Shown in pieces: positions 41,305 to 49,910 of a DNA stretch of 64,000 bases (the first letter of the stretch is position 1; each line of letters opens with the position of its first letter). Location: NCBI GenBank assembly GCA_035462025.1, contig DATHUR010000121.1:1-64000 (forward strand), written 5' to 3'. The notes under the pieces are model-generated. The model saw only the letters and a program-made list of their open reading frames with translations. It searched no databases and was not told the origin of the DNA. The position numbers were made by a program, and so were the translations under genes. Origin of the DNA: Egicoccus sp035462025 (GTDB taxonomy: Bacteria; Actinomycetota; Nitriliruptoria; Nitriliruptorales; Nitriliruptoraceae).

Positions 41305-41945
41305 ACATCGGCGCGCTCGACCTGGGGCTGGCCGTCCAGGCCTTCGTCACGCTGCTCGTGATCATGGACCCGCTCGGCAACGTGCCGGTGTTCCTGGCGC
41401 TGACCGCGAACGACACGGCCGCACGTCGGCGCCGGACGGCACGCCACGCGATGACGGCCGCGGCCGTCATCGTCTACCTGTTCGCCTTCTTCGGCACCCA
41501 GATCCTGGCCAGCCTGTCGATCGGGCTGCCCGCGCTGCAGGCCGGTGGGGGCGTGGTGCTGTTCCTGACCGCGCTCGAGATGCTCAAGGGCGACATCCTG
41601 GTGCCCAGCACCGCCGAGGGCGTCAACGTCGCCGTCGTGCCGCTCGGCGTTCCGCTGCTCGCCGGTCCCGGGTCGATCTCGGCGGCGATGGTGTTCATGT
41701 CCGCCGGTGAGGGCGGCGGCCCCCTCGACGTGGGGCGTCAGTTGACCGTCGCGCTGGCGATCGCCGCCGTGCTGGCGGTCGTCTACCTCACGATGCGCTA
41801 CGCCGAACTGCTCGAACGACTGCTCAAGGACAACGGCATCCACCTCGTCACCAGGGTGATGGGGATGCTGCTGATCGCGATCTCGATCGAACTGGTCGCC
41901 ACCGCCATCCAGGCCTATGTCGCCGGGTCGTCCGCCATGCCCTGA
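41301..41945 (+). CDS. MarC-family integral membrane protein
   Basis: 214 residues with six predicted spans. The MarC start motif MDPLGNVPVFLALT lies near residue 20; then ILASLSIGLPALQAGGGVVLFLTALEML, PLGVPLLAGPGSISAAMVFM and ERLLKDNGIHLVTRVMGMLLIAISIELVATAIQ. Function of the family is not settled (once linked to multiple antibiotic resistance). Only a CTG at 41301 (overlapping the previous stop as CTGA) gives the first span its full length; GTG 41355 would truncate it by 18 residues. I keep the CTG start with moderate confidence. Confidence 0.85.
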   Translation: MNIGALDLGLAVQAFVTLLVIMDPLGNVPVFLALTANDTAARRRRTARHAMTAAAVIVYLFAFFGTQILASLSIGLPALQAGGGVVLFLTALEMLKGDILVPSTAEGVNVAVVPLGVPLLAGPGSISAAMVFMSAGEGGGPLDVGRQLTVALAIAAVLAVVYLTMRYAELLERLLKDNGIHLVTRVMGMLLIAISIELVATAIQAYVAGSSAMP

Positions 41946-41981
41946 TGGGTAGCATCGGCGCCAACGATCGAAAGCCCTGCC

Positions 41982-42827
41982 GTGCCCGCGACCGTGTACG
42001 CGTTCGCCAACCAGAAGGGCGGCGTCGGCAAGACCACGTCCTGCCTCAACGTCGCCGCCGCCATGGCCGAACTCGGCCAGGCGGTGCTCGTGGTCGACCT
42101 CGACCCGCAGGCCGACATGACGTTCTCGCTGGGCTACGACCCCGACGCGACCGAACCGTCGTTCAACGACATCGTGGTCGGCCGTGCCAGCCTGGTCGAC
42201 ACGATCGTGCAGCACGGCGAGGTCGACCTCGCTCCCGCCAACATCGATCTGGCCGGCGCCGAGGTGACGCTGCTGTCGCGCACCGGGCGCGAGTACCTGC
42301 TGCGCGGCGAGTTGACGGACCTGCTCGACAGCTACGACGCGGTGTTCATCGACTGCCCGCCGTCGCTCGGCGTGCTCACCATCAACGGGTTGACCGCCGC
42401 CGACGAGGTCGTCATCCCGGTCCAGTGCGAGACGCTCTCGCACCGCGGCGTGGCGCAACTGCTCGACACGATCGGCGACGTGCGGCGGCTGACCAACCGC
42501 GGGCTCACGGCCCGCGGCCTCGTCGCCACCCTGTTCGATCCGCGGACCCGGCACAGCCGCGAGGTGCTGCGCGACCTGCTCGACCGCTACGAACTGCCCC
42601 TGATCGGGCCGCCGGTGCGCAAGTCGATCCGGTTCGCCGAGTCGCCGACGGTGGGGACCACGCTGGTCGGCAGCGGCAGCCACGTCCCGGGCGTGGCCGC
42701 CTACCGCGCCATCGCCCGCGAACTGCTCGGGCTCGAGGTCGACGACGACCTGCTCGAGGCGGCCGGGTGGACCCCGAAACGACGGGCCGACGTCCTCGGC
42801 CTCGACGAGGAGGACCTCGGTGCCTGA
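41982..42827 (+). CDS. ParA/Soj-family ATPase
   Basis: 281 residues. Walker-type NTPase with FANQKGGVGKTTSCLNVAAAMA, DLDPQADMTFSLGYD, FIDCPPSLGVLTINGL, a typical ParA set with the deviant Walker A Lys pair. Proteins like this position chromosome or other cargo. ParB and parS are not seen in the window, so a chromosome-partition role is not shown; solo ParA-like proteins also place other complexes. GTG 41982; overlaps the zinc-ribbon gene by 8 bases. Confidence 0.9.
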   Translation: MPATVYAFANQKGGVGKTTSCLNVAAAMAELGQAVLVVDLDPQADMTFSLGYDPDATEPSFNDIVVGRASLVDTIVQHGEVDLAPANIDLAGAEVTLLSRTGREYLLRGELTDLLDSYDAVFIDCPPSLGVLTINGLTAADEVVIPVQCETLSHRGVAQLLDTIGDVRRLTNRGLTARGLVATLFDPRTRHSREVLRDLLDRYELPLIGPPVRKSIRFAESPTVGTTLVGSGSHVPGVAAYRAIARELLGLEVDDDLLEAAGWTPKRRADVLGLDEEDLGA

Positions 42828-43152
42828 GCAATCGTCGCCGTTCGACCGGGTGAAGAAGCCGGATCCGACGGCACGGCGCGAACGCGACGGCCTGGGCAAG
42901 GAGGCGCTGTACACCACGGCGCCGACGGCGGCGCCGCCGCCACAGATCGAGGTCACCTGCGAGCGGTGCGGCGTCCTGCGCGGTCTCAATCTGTTCGACG
43001 CGCTCCGGCTGCTCAAGCCGCCGGTGCTGTGGATCCCGCCGCGTACGCGGATCTGGAGCCGCTGCCCGACCTGTGGCCGTCGCGCGTGGCTGCATTTCGA
43101 ACTCGGGCAGGCCCTGCGCGTCCTCCGCCAACAGATCCCCGGCGGTCGTTAG
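42820..43152 (+). CDS. Small zinc-ribbon protein coupled to ParA
   Basis: 110 residues. A disordered N-terminus with FDRVKKPDPTARRERDG (an amphipathic or linear motif) and two Cys pairs, CERCG near residue 47 and CPTCG near residue 82, in a likely zinc ribbon. GTG 42820 overlaps the ParA stop by 8 bases. I do not recognise the family; it may be a ParA partner (inference). Confidence 0.7.
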   Translation: MPEQSSPFDRVKKPDPTARRERDGLGKEALYTTAPTAAPPPQIEVTCERCGVLRGLNLFDALRLLKPPVLWIPPRTRIWSRCPTCGRRAWLHFELGQALRVLRQQIPGGR

Positions 43153-43277
43153 GTCCGAACCGTTCCTGGCGTGCCGCAGCGCGCCGCCGCTGACCAGTGA
43201 GGCAGATACCAACGCTCGCTCCGCTGCTCAGGGCAGAGGAGGCGGCGGCATCGGAGTCAGAAGCGGCGGCAGAGAAT

Positions 43278-45329
43278 TCAGGGCAGGTGTTCGACCCGGA
43301 CGCGGCGGGCGAGTTGCGGGTCGCCGTCGCCGCGGGCCTCGGCGCCCCGGGGCGCCGGACGGACGCCCGGGGTCGGTTCGGGATCGCGCGACTGGCGCTG
43401 GTTTCCGCCGCGGCTGCTGGAACCCGAGCGGCTGGCGCCGCCCCGGCTGCTGCTCTTGTTGCGGCTGCCGGAGCCACTGCGGCCACCGCCGCTGGCACGG
43501 CCGCCGTCGTCGTCGCGGTTTCGTTCCGAGCCCTGACGGGACCCGCCGCGGTCGGCCTTGGCGCCGTCGTTGCTGGCGCCGTCGGCCTTGGCGCCGTCGT
43601 CCTTGCGCGTCTCCCGCGAGCCGCCCGAGGGCCGGGAAGCCCGCGTGCGCGAGGAGCCCTCGCCACGGGTGGTCTCGCCACGGTCGTCCTCGGCGGGCTT
43701 GCGGTCGCGGCCCGCCGAGCGGGCGCGGGTCCGTCCCGAGCTGCTGGTGCCGCGGCTGTCGTCGCGGTCGCCGGGCGCCGGTGTCGACTCGGCGGGCGCC
43801 GCGTCCCGGTTCCGGGGGCGGTCCGTGTCGGTGGGCCGGTCGGCGGATCGGCTGCGGGTGCGGGTGCGCTCACGCTGAGGCGCGGGACGCGCGGTCGTGT
43901 CGTCGTCCGACGGGGTGCGTGCGGGCTCGGGTTTCGTGTCCTTCGCCTCGTGAGGCGTGCGTCCGCCGTCGTCGCCGCGTCCCTTGCGGCGGGCCGCGTC
44001 GCGGTCGCGTCCCGACCCCTCGCTGTCGCGGCGGCTCTTCGGACGACCGTCCGAGCGACCCTTGCGTGGTGCCGACCGTCGGTTCACGTCGTCGCGGTCA
44101 TGCTCGCGGCCACCGTCACGGCCGCCGCCCGAGCGTGACGAGCTCTTCGACAGGTGGTCCCACGGGCGCTCGTCGGGCAGGTCGAACAGTTCGGCCAGCA
44201 GCGGCGAGGTCGAGAAGATCTGGTGGACCTCGGTGTCGGTCGCGCCGACGGCCTTGCGGATCACGTTGAGCCGGTCCGCCTCGTTGAACTCGGCGAAGGT
44301 GATCGCGACGCCCTCGTTGCCGGCGCGGGCGGTGCGCCCGATCCGGTGCAGGTACATCTTCTGGTCGTCGGGGCAGTCGTAGTTGACGACGTGGGTGACG
44401 CCGGTGACGTCGATGCCGCGGGCGGCGACCTCGGTGGCGACCAGGACGTCGGCCTTGCCGGAGCGGAACCGGTCGAGGTTCTTCTCGCGGGTCTGCTGGC
44501 GCAGGTCGCCGTGGATGGCGATGGCCGGGACGCCGAGGTCCTCGAGGTCGTTCACGAGCCGGTCGGCCATGTGCTTGGTCCGGACGAACACGTAGCAGCC
44601 GCCGCGGTTGGGCGACTGCAGGATCCGGGCCAGCACGCGGGGCTTGTCCATGCGGTGCACGCTGAAGAAGTGCTGCGCGACGTTGGGAGCGGTCTCGTGC
44701 TCCTCGGTGTCGGCGCGCATGAACGTGGGATGGTGCAGGTAGCGCCGCGCCATCTTGACGATGACGGTCGGCATCGTGGCCGAGAACAGCATCGTGTGGC
44801 GGCCCTCGGACGGCGTGGCCTCGATCAGGCGCTCGACGTCGGGCAGGAAGCCCATGTCGAGCATCTCGTCGGCCTCGTCGAGGACCAGCACCTTGACCTG
44901 CGAGAGGTCGAGGTTGCCGCGCTTCAAGTGGTCGAGCAGGCGGCCGGGGGTGCCGACGACGACGTGGACGCCCGACTGCAGCGCCGCGATCTGTTCGTCG
45001 AAGCCGACGCCGCCGTAGACGCTGATCGTGGTCAGGCCGCGCGTCTCGCCGATGGACAGGTCGTCGTGGACCTGCTGGCACAGCTCGCGGGTCGGCACGA
45101 TCACCAGCGCCTGCGTCGCGGCGAGATCGGGGTCGATCTGCTGCAGCAGCGGCAGGCCGAACCCGAGGGTCTTGCCCGTACCGGTCCGCGCCTGGGCGAT
45201 CAGGTCGTTGCGACCGAGCGCCAGCGGCAGGGTGAGTTCCTGGATCGGGAAGGGATGGATGATGCCTTGGGCCTCGAGTGCCTCGCAGAGGGCGGGGTCG
45301 ACCCCGAGGTCGCGGAACGTCTTCGTCAC
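43278..45329 (-). CDS. DEAD-box RNA helicase with a long disordered C-terminus
   Basis: 683 residues. Helicase core about 1-410: Q motif with FPIQELTLPLAL, motif I ARTGTGKT, Ia PTRELCQQ, II LDEADEML, III SATMP, IV YVFVRT, V VATEVAARGIDV and VI HRIGRTARAG. The last 270 residues are a low-complexity Arg/Gly/Ser/Asp tail (RG, RS and GGRS runs), predicted disordered and RNA-binding; such tails drive RNA condensation in other helicases. The start is uncertain: GTG 45329 gives the core with its Q motif; ATG 45362 would add eleven residues. Convergent with the zinc-ribbon gene (125 bases between). Confidence 0.93.
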   Translation of the reverse strand: MTKTFRDLGVDPALCEALEAQGIIHPFPIQELTLPLALGRNDLIAQARTGTGKTLGFGLPLLQQIDPDLAATQALVIVPTRELCQQVHDDLSIGETRGLTTISVYGGVGFDEQIAALQSGVHVVVGTPGRLLDHLKRGNLDLSQVKVLVLDEADEMLDMGFLPDVERLIEATPSEGRHTMLFSATMPTVIVKMARRYLHHPTFMRADTEEHETAPNVAQHFFSVHRMDKPRVLARILQSPNRGGCYVFVRTKHMADRLVNDLEDLGVPAIAIHGDLRQQTREKNLDRFRSGKADVLVATEVAARGIDVTGVTHVVNYDCPDDQKMYLHRIGRTARAGNEGVAITFAEFNEADRLNVIRKAVGATDTEVHQIFSTSPLLAELFDLPDERPWDHLSKSSSRSGGGRDGGREHDRDDVNRRSAPRKGRSDGRPKSRRDSEGSGRDRDAARRKGRGDDGGRTPHEAKDTKPEPARTPSDDDTTARPAPQRERTRTRSRSADRPTDTDRPRNRDAAPAESTPAPGDRDDSRGTSSSGRTRARSAGRDRKPAEDDRGETTRGEGSSRTRASRPSGGSRETRKDDGAKADGASNDGAKADRGGSRQGSERNRDDDGGRASGGGRSGSGSRNKSSSRGGASRSGSSSRGGNQRQSRDPEPTPGVRPAPRGAEARGDGDPQLARRVRVEHLP

Positions 45330-45563
45330 GTGTGTCTCTCGTCCGGGGCGATCCCGGCGCATGAACAGCACGTACGCCCGCTGGATCGCATCTCTCGCAC
45401 CGGCGGGACGCATGTCGTCCGCGACCGGGGGGCCGTTGTTCGCCGCTCGATCGGCCGAGTTCGGCCTGCCGGCGGCCACGCAGGGCCGTTCCCGAGGTTA
45501 TCGCACCAGTCCCGGTCGGACGGGCACGCGGCGGTCCGGCCCGCCGCTACTAGCGTCGGGGGC

Positions 45564-47360
45564 GTGAGCGAGGACGTAGGACGCGACGTGAGCGGGTACC
45601 CGCAGCGGGCCGACGAACTGGTCGGGCGCTACCTCGACCACGTGCGCGAACACGCGCCGGTCGAGGCCACGCGCCTGGGCATCCGCGATCGCGACGGCGA
45701 ACTGCCCGACCTCGGTGCGCCCGCACTGGCCCAGCGCAGCCGCGACCTCGCGGTGCTGGCGGCCGAGGTGCGTGCCGCGATGGCCGAGCTGCCGACCGGA
45801 CCGGTCGGCCCCGGGGGGAAACCAGCGGTCCACGGCGACGACCGCGAGGCGGCGGGCGACCTGCAGTTGCTGGCCGACGACCTCGAGTACCGCCGGTTCC
45901 TGCTCGACGTGCGTCCGCGCTACGTGCTCGATCCGCTGGCCGCGCTCGAGACCATCTCGGCCGGGATCCACGAGCACCTGCGCCGGGTCGACCTGCCCCA
46001 GACCGAACAGCGGCGCCGGCTCGCGGCCGCCACCGCCAGGGCCCGCCGGGTCCCGGTCCTGCTCGAACAGGCCGGCAGCCTGCTGCGCTCGTCGCCCGCG
46101 CCCCACCTCGGTGTCGCGCTCGACCGGCTGCCCGGGCTGGTCAAGCTGGTCCGCGACGAACTGCCCCGCCGGGCCGAACAGATCGGCGGCGACGTCACCC
46201 ACGCCCGCGACGCCGGGGAGGTGGCCGCCGAGGGGCTCGAGGCCTACGGCGCCCTGCTCGACGAGCTCCACGACGAACCGTCGGCCGGCTGGCGGCTCGG
46301 ACCCGAGCAGCACGAGGTCACGCTGCGGGCGGCGCTCGGGACCGCGATGGCGCCCGCCGAGATCGAACGTCGCGCCCGCCGCTGGCTCGAGGAGATCTGT
46401 GCCGAGCTCGCCGAACTGTCCGGCGCGTCGTGGGAACGACGGTTCCCCGGCGAACGACGGCCCGACGACGTGAACGTCCGCGTCCGGCGCGTGCTGGCCC
46501 AGGTCGCCGACAGGAGCGTGCACCGCCACGAACTGGTCGCCGAGGCACGACGTGCCGTCGACGAGGCGCGGGCGTTCGCCATCGCGTCCGGCCTCGCCGA
46601 CATCCCGCCGGCCGATCGCCTCACGGTCACCGAGGCGCCCGAGTACCTGCGCGGCATCGCGGTCGCGTTCGTCACCCAGGCGCCGCCGCTGGAGCCGGAC
46701 ACCGGCTGCACCTACTACCTCTCGCCGGTCCCCGACACCTGGGACGACGACCTCGCCGAGTCGTTCCTGCGCGAGTACAACCCCGCGCAGTTGCGCTCCC
46801 TGGCGATCCACGAGGGCTATCCCGGCCATTTCGTCCAACTCGAGCACGCCTCGCAGCATCCCCGGGTCGCCCGCCGGCTGCTCGGACGTCCCGCCTTCGC
46901 CGAGGGTTGGGCGGTCTACATCGAACGCGAGGCGGTCAAGGCGGGATTCGGCGACGGCGGGACCTCGGCGGTGCCCGGCGAGGACTACCGGCTCACCCAG
47001 CGCAAGCTGGAACTGCGCATCGCGTCCAATGCCCTGCTCGACGTCGGCCTGCACGCGGGCGACCTCGGCGACGAGGCGGCACTGGAGTTGCTCACGCACA
47101 CCGCGTTCCAGGAGCGGGCCGAGGCCGAGGGCAAGCTCGTGCGGGCCAAGGTGACCTCGGGGCAGTTGTGCTCGTACTTCGTCGGCGGCGAGGAGATGGC
47201 CGACCTGCGCCGCGAGTTCGAGACCGCGGCGGGTGCCGACTTCGACCAGCGTGCGTTCCACCAGGCCGTGCTCTCGCACGGCACGCCGACGGTCGCGATC
47301 GTGCGCGAGGCCCTGCTCGACGGCGCGCCGGTCCGCCGTCCGTTCGCTTCGGGTGCCTGA
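45564..47360 (+). CDS. DUF885 family metallopeptidase-like protein
   Basis: 598 residues. The C-terminal half holds a modified zinc site: LAIHEGYPGHFVQLEHASQ (HE-GxPGH) and AFAEGWAVYIEREAV (EGW), the DUF885 hallmark, related to M3/M32-like helical peptidases. N-terminal helical domain 1-280. No signal peptide, so cytosolic. Start GTG 45564; a continuous open frame from 44154 exists but is antisense to the helicase and not conserved-looking. No coupled neighbour. Confidence 0.88.
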   Translation: MSEDVGRDVSGYPQRADELVGRYLDHVREHAPVEATRLGIRDRDGELPDLGAPALAQRSRDLAVLAAEVRAAMAELPTGPVGPGGKPAVHGDDREAAGDLQLLADDLEYRRFLLDVRPRYVLDPLAALETISAGIHEHLRRVDLPQTEQRRRLAAATARARRVPVLLEQAGSLLRSSPAPHLGVALDRLPGLVKLVRDELPRRAEQIGGDVTHARDAGEVAAEGLEAYGALLDELHDEPSAGWRLGPEQHEVTLRAALGTAMAPAEIERRARRWLEEICAELAELSGASWERRFPGERRPDDVNVRVRRVLAQVADRSVHRHELVAEARRAVDEARAFAIASGLADIPPADRLTVTEAPEYLRGIAVAFVTQAPPLEPDTGCTYYLSPVPDTWDDDLAESFLREYNPAQLRSLAIHEGYPGHFVQLEHASQHPRVARRLLGRPAFAEGWAVYIEREAVKAGFGDGGTSAVPGEDYRLTQRKLELRIASNALLDVGLHAGDLGDEAALELLTHTAFQERAEAEGKLVRAKVTSGQLCSYFVGGEEMADLRREFETAAGADFDQRAFHQAVLSHGTPTVAIVREALLDGAPVRRPFASGA

Positions 47361-47420
47361 GCGCGGGCGGCAGCGACTACCGTCGCGCACCGAGCCGTCG
47401 CCGACGTTTCAGGAGCCGTC

Positions 47421-48641
47421 GTGGCCTTCGATCTCGCGCTGACCGAGGAACAACTGCAGGCCCGCGACTGGGCCCGCGACTTCGCCCGCAAGGAGATCCG
47501 CGAACGCGAGGTCGAGGGGCTGCCGGCGCACCGCTACTACGACGAGACCGAGTCGTTTCCCTGGCCCATCGTGGAGAAGGCGGCCGAGATCGGGCTGTAC
47601 GGCCTCGACTACTACTCCATGGTCGGCCAGGACCCGACGGGGCTGACCTCGGCGCTGATCCTCGAGGAGATCTTCTGGGGCTGCGCCGGCATCGGCCTGG
47701 CCATCTTCGGCTCCGGCCTGCCGCTGGCCGGGTTGGTCACGACCGGCACGGGTGACCAGATCGGCGAGTGGGCACCGCGCATCTTCGGCACCGCCGACGA
47801 CGTCAAGGTCGGTGCCTACGCGGTGTCCGAGCCGGGGGCGGGTTCGGACGTGTCGAAGATCCGCACGCGGGCGACCAAGGTGGACGGGGGCTGGCTGCTC
47901 AACGGCGAGAAGATCTGGATCACCAACGGTGGCATCGCCGACGTCCACGTCATCGTCGCCACCGTCGACCCCTCGCTCGGGCACCGGGGGCAGGCCTCGT
48001 TCATCGTCACCGGCGACGCCGAGGGCTTCGCCGAGACCAAGAAGACCAAGAAGCTCGGCATCCGCGCCTCGCACACCGCCGAGCTGGCCCTGACCGACTG
48101 TTTCGTCCCCGACGAGCAGCTGCTCGGCGGCCAGGAGAAGCTCGACGCCAAGCTCGAGCGGGCCCGCAACCCCGACAAGCAGAGTCGCTCCGGGGCCCTG
48201 TCGACCTTCGAGGCGACCAGGCCGATCGTGGGGATCCAGGCCGTCGGGGTCGCGCGCGCCGCCTTCGACGCCTCGGTCACCTACGCGCAGCAGCGCGAGA
48301 CCTTCGGGGTGCCGATCATCCGCCACCAGGCCATCGCGTTCAAGCTCGCCGACATGGCCACCGACATCGACGCGGCCCGCCTGTTGTGCTGGCGCGGGAT
48401 CAACATGGGTACGACCCAGACGCCGTTCACCAACGCCGAGGGGTCCATGGCGAAGCTGCACGCCGGGCGTGTCGCCGTGCGGGTCACCGACGAGGCGATC
48501 CAGATCCACGGCGGCTTCGGCTACAGCCGCGAGTTCGACGTCGAGAAGTTCCACCGCGACGCCAAGATCTACGAGATCTTCGAGGGCACCAAGGAGATCC
48601 AGCAGTTGGTGATCTCACGCGCGATCACCCGCAACGGCTGA
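47421..48641 (+). CDS. Acyl-CoA dehydrogenase
   Basis: 406 residues. FDLALTEEQLQARDWARDFARKEI at the N-terminus, AVSEPGAGSDVSKIRT (FAD loop), KIWITNGG, and the C-terminal ITDEAIQIHGGFGYSREFDVEKFHRDAKIYEIFEGTKEIQQLV with the catalytic Glu (IFEGTKE). Compared with the gene at 38504 it is a distinct paralog with its own substrate. GTG 47421 starts 60 bases after the DUF885 gene. Confidence 0.93.
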   Translation: MAFDLALTEEQLQARDWARDFARKEIREREVEGLPAHRYYDETESFPWPIVEKAAEIGLYGLDYYSMVGQDPTGLTSALILEEIFWGCAGIGLAIFGSGLPLAGLVTTGTGDQIGEWAPRIFGTADDVKVGAYAVSEPGAGSDVSKIRTRATKVDGGWLLNGEKIWITNGGIADVHVIVATVDPSLGHRGQASFIVTGDAEGFAETKKTKKLGIRASHTAELALTDCFVPDEQLLGGQEKLDAKLERARNPDKQSRSGALSTFEATRPIVGIQAVGVARAAFDASVTYAQQRETFGVPIIRHQAIAFKLADMATDIDAARLLCWRGINMGTTQTPFTNAEGSMAKLHAGRVAVRVTDEAIQIHGGFGYSREFDVEKFHRDAKIYEIFEGTKEIQQLVISRAITRNG

Positions 48642-48644
48642 CGC

Positions 48645-48848
48645 CTAGCTCGCTCGGGGCCGCTCACGGGTGAGCACGTCCCGCCCGTCACTGGCCAACC
48701 GGACTGCCTGGGACGGGGTCAACCGCAGCTTCGGCGACAGGGTCACCAGCCGCTGCGAGTGCACCCGCGTCGCCGGGCCACTCGAGAGCTCCAGGGGCGC
48801 AGCGGTGGACTCGGGGGGCGCCGGCACCGTCGGGGCAGGCGTGGCCAT
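48645..48848 (-). CDS. Possible small protein, low confidence
   Basis: A 67-residue frame from ATG 48848: a Pro/Ala/Ser-rich first half and an amphipathic tail (RLVTLSPKLRLTPSQAVRLASDGRDV). No ribosome site is convincing and no family is recognised. It converges with the acyl-CoA dehydrogenase (3 bases between stops). The remaining bases up to 49105 hold no clear gene. Confidence 0.3.
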   Translation of the reverse strand: MATPAPTVPAPPESTAAPLELSSGPATRVHSQRLVTLSPKLRLTPSQAVRLASDGRDVLTRERPRAS

Positions 48849-49105
48849 CGCCTCGGGTGCGATCGGCGCTTCCGAGGGGATATCGGCCGGAACCGGCGCC
48901 GAACGGGCGGTGAAGAGCAGTCGCGAGCTAGACTCGTGCGGTGCGGGCGTCGGGTGACCGGCGCCACGCGAACGGCCGAGTCGGCTGGATCGTGGCCGCG
49001 TCGATCGGGGGGATCGGGGCACGGGCTCCTCCTGCCGCTGGGACGTCGAGGCGGTGCGGGACACACCGTTCTCCAAGTGTCGGTCTCGGCAGGGGCGGTG
49101 GACAG

Positions 49106-49906
49106 GTGGAGCAGGTGAGCGAGACGCGCACGCCGTTGGACGCCGACGCGGTGGCGCGGGCGGTCACGTCCGTGCCCGGAGTGCTCAAGGCAGAGGTGGT
49201 CGTGTCCGACAGGAGCGGCAAGGGGCGACTGCGCGTCCGCGTCGCTCCCGGCGAGGACCCCGAGAGCGTCTCGTGGGCCGTCGCGGCCACGCTGCGGGAA
49301 CGGTTCGGGATCCCCCTGGACCCGGCGGCGTTCCGGCTGCGTACGGCCGACGACGACGGCGACGATCCCGCCGCCGCCCGCGACGCGACAGGACCGACGA
49401 TGGCCGCACACGAGATCGAGGTGCCCGAACGGGATCCGATCGCGGTGCTCGAAGACGCCGTCGCCGCACGTCTAACGGCAGGGTCCGCCACGGACCCCGC
49501 GCCCGAGCGCGACGGCAGCCGCGCCGCGATCGGCGACCTCGTGACCCAGCAGGGCGGGGCCGCGCTGTCGGTGACCGCCACGCTCGAGCACAACGGTCGC
49601 ATGGCGCGGGCCGCGGTCGACGCCCTGGCCACGAGTCGGGCTCGCTGGCGGGCCGTGGCCGAGGCCACGATCGGGGCCCTTCAGGAGTTGACCGACGGGC
49701 GACTCCGGGCCCAGGTCGACCGCGTCACGGTCAACACCAGCGAACAGCCGGCGACCGCCAACGTCGTCGTCACGGCCCTGTTCGAGCGGGGCGAGGAAGT
49801 CCTGCTCGGCGCCGCCCTGGTCCGCGACGACCCCGAGCGCGCCGTCATGCGCGCCACCCTCGACGCCCTCAACCGTCGCATCGAACCGTGGCTCGCCGAC
49901 GCCTGA
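49106..49906 (+). CDS. Conserved protein of unknown function, two ACT-like or dsRBD-like repeats
   Basis: 266 residues. The sequence divides into an N-terminal domain (1-75: DADAVARAVTSVPGVLKAEVVVSDRSGKGRLRVRVAPGEDPESVSWAVAATLRERFG) and a C-terminal domain (about 140-266: LSVTATLEHNGRMARAAVDALATSRARWRAVAEATIGALQELT, NVVVTALFERGEEVLLGAALVRDDPERAVMRATLDALNRRI) of alpha-beta strands that look like a small ligand-binding fold. No enzyme motif and no membrane segment. Start at GTG 49106 or 49115, both preceded by weak ribosome sites. Convergent with the AidB-like gene. Confidence 0.65.
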   Translation: MEQVSETRTPLDADAVARAVTSVPGVLKAEVVVSDRSGKGRLRVRVAPGEDPESVSWAVAATLRERFGIPLDPAAFRLRTADDDGDDPAAARDATGPTMAAHEIEVPERDPIAVLEDAVAARLTAGSATDPAPERDGSRAAIGDLVTQQGGAALSVTATLEHNGRMARAAVDALATSRARWRAVAEATIGALQELTDGRLRAQVDRVTVNTSEQPATANVVVTALFERGEEVLLGAALVRDDPERAVMRATLDALNRRIEPWLADA

Positions 49907-49910
49907 CGCG

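Noticed and set aside
45330..45563. Possible gene between helicase and DUF885
   Set aside because: No ribosome site or protein-like composition; treated as promoter spacer.
44154..47360. One 1068-residue frame
   Set aside because: Its first 470 residues are antisense to the DEAD-box helicase and not protein-like; only 45564-47360 matches DUF885.
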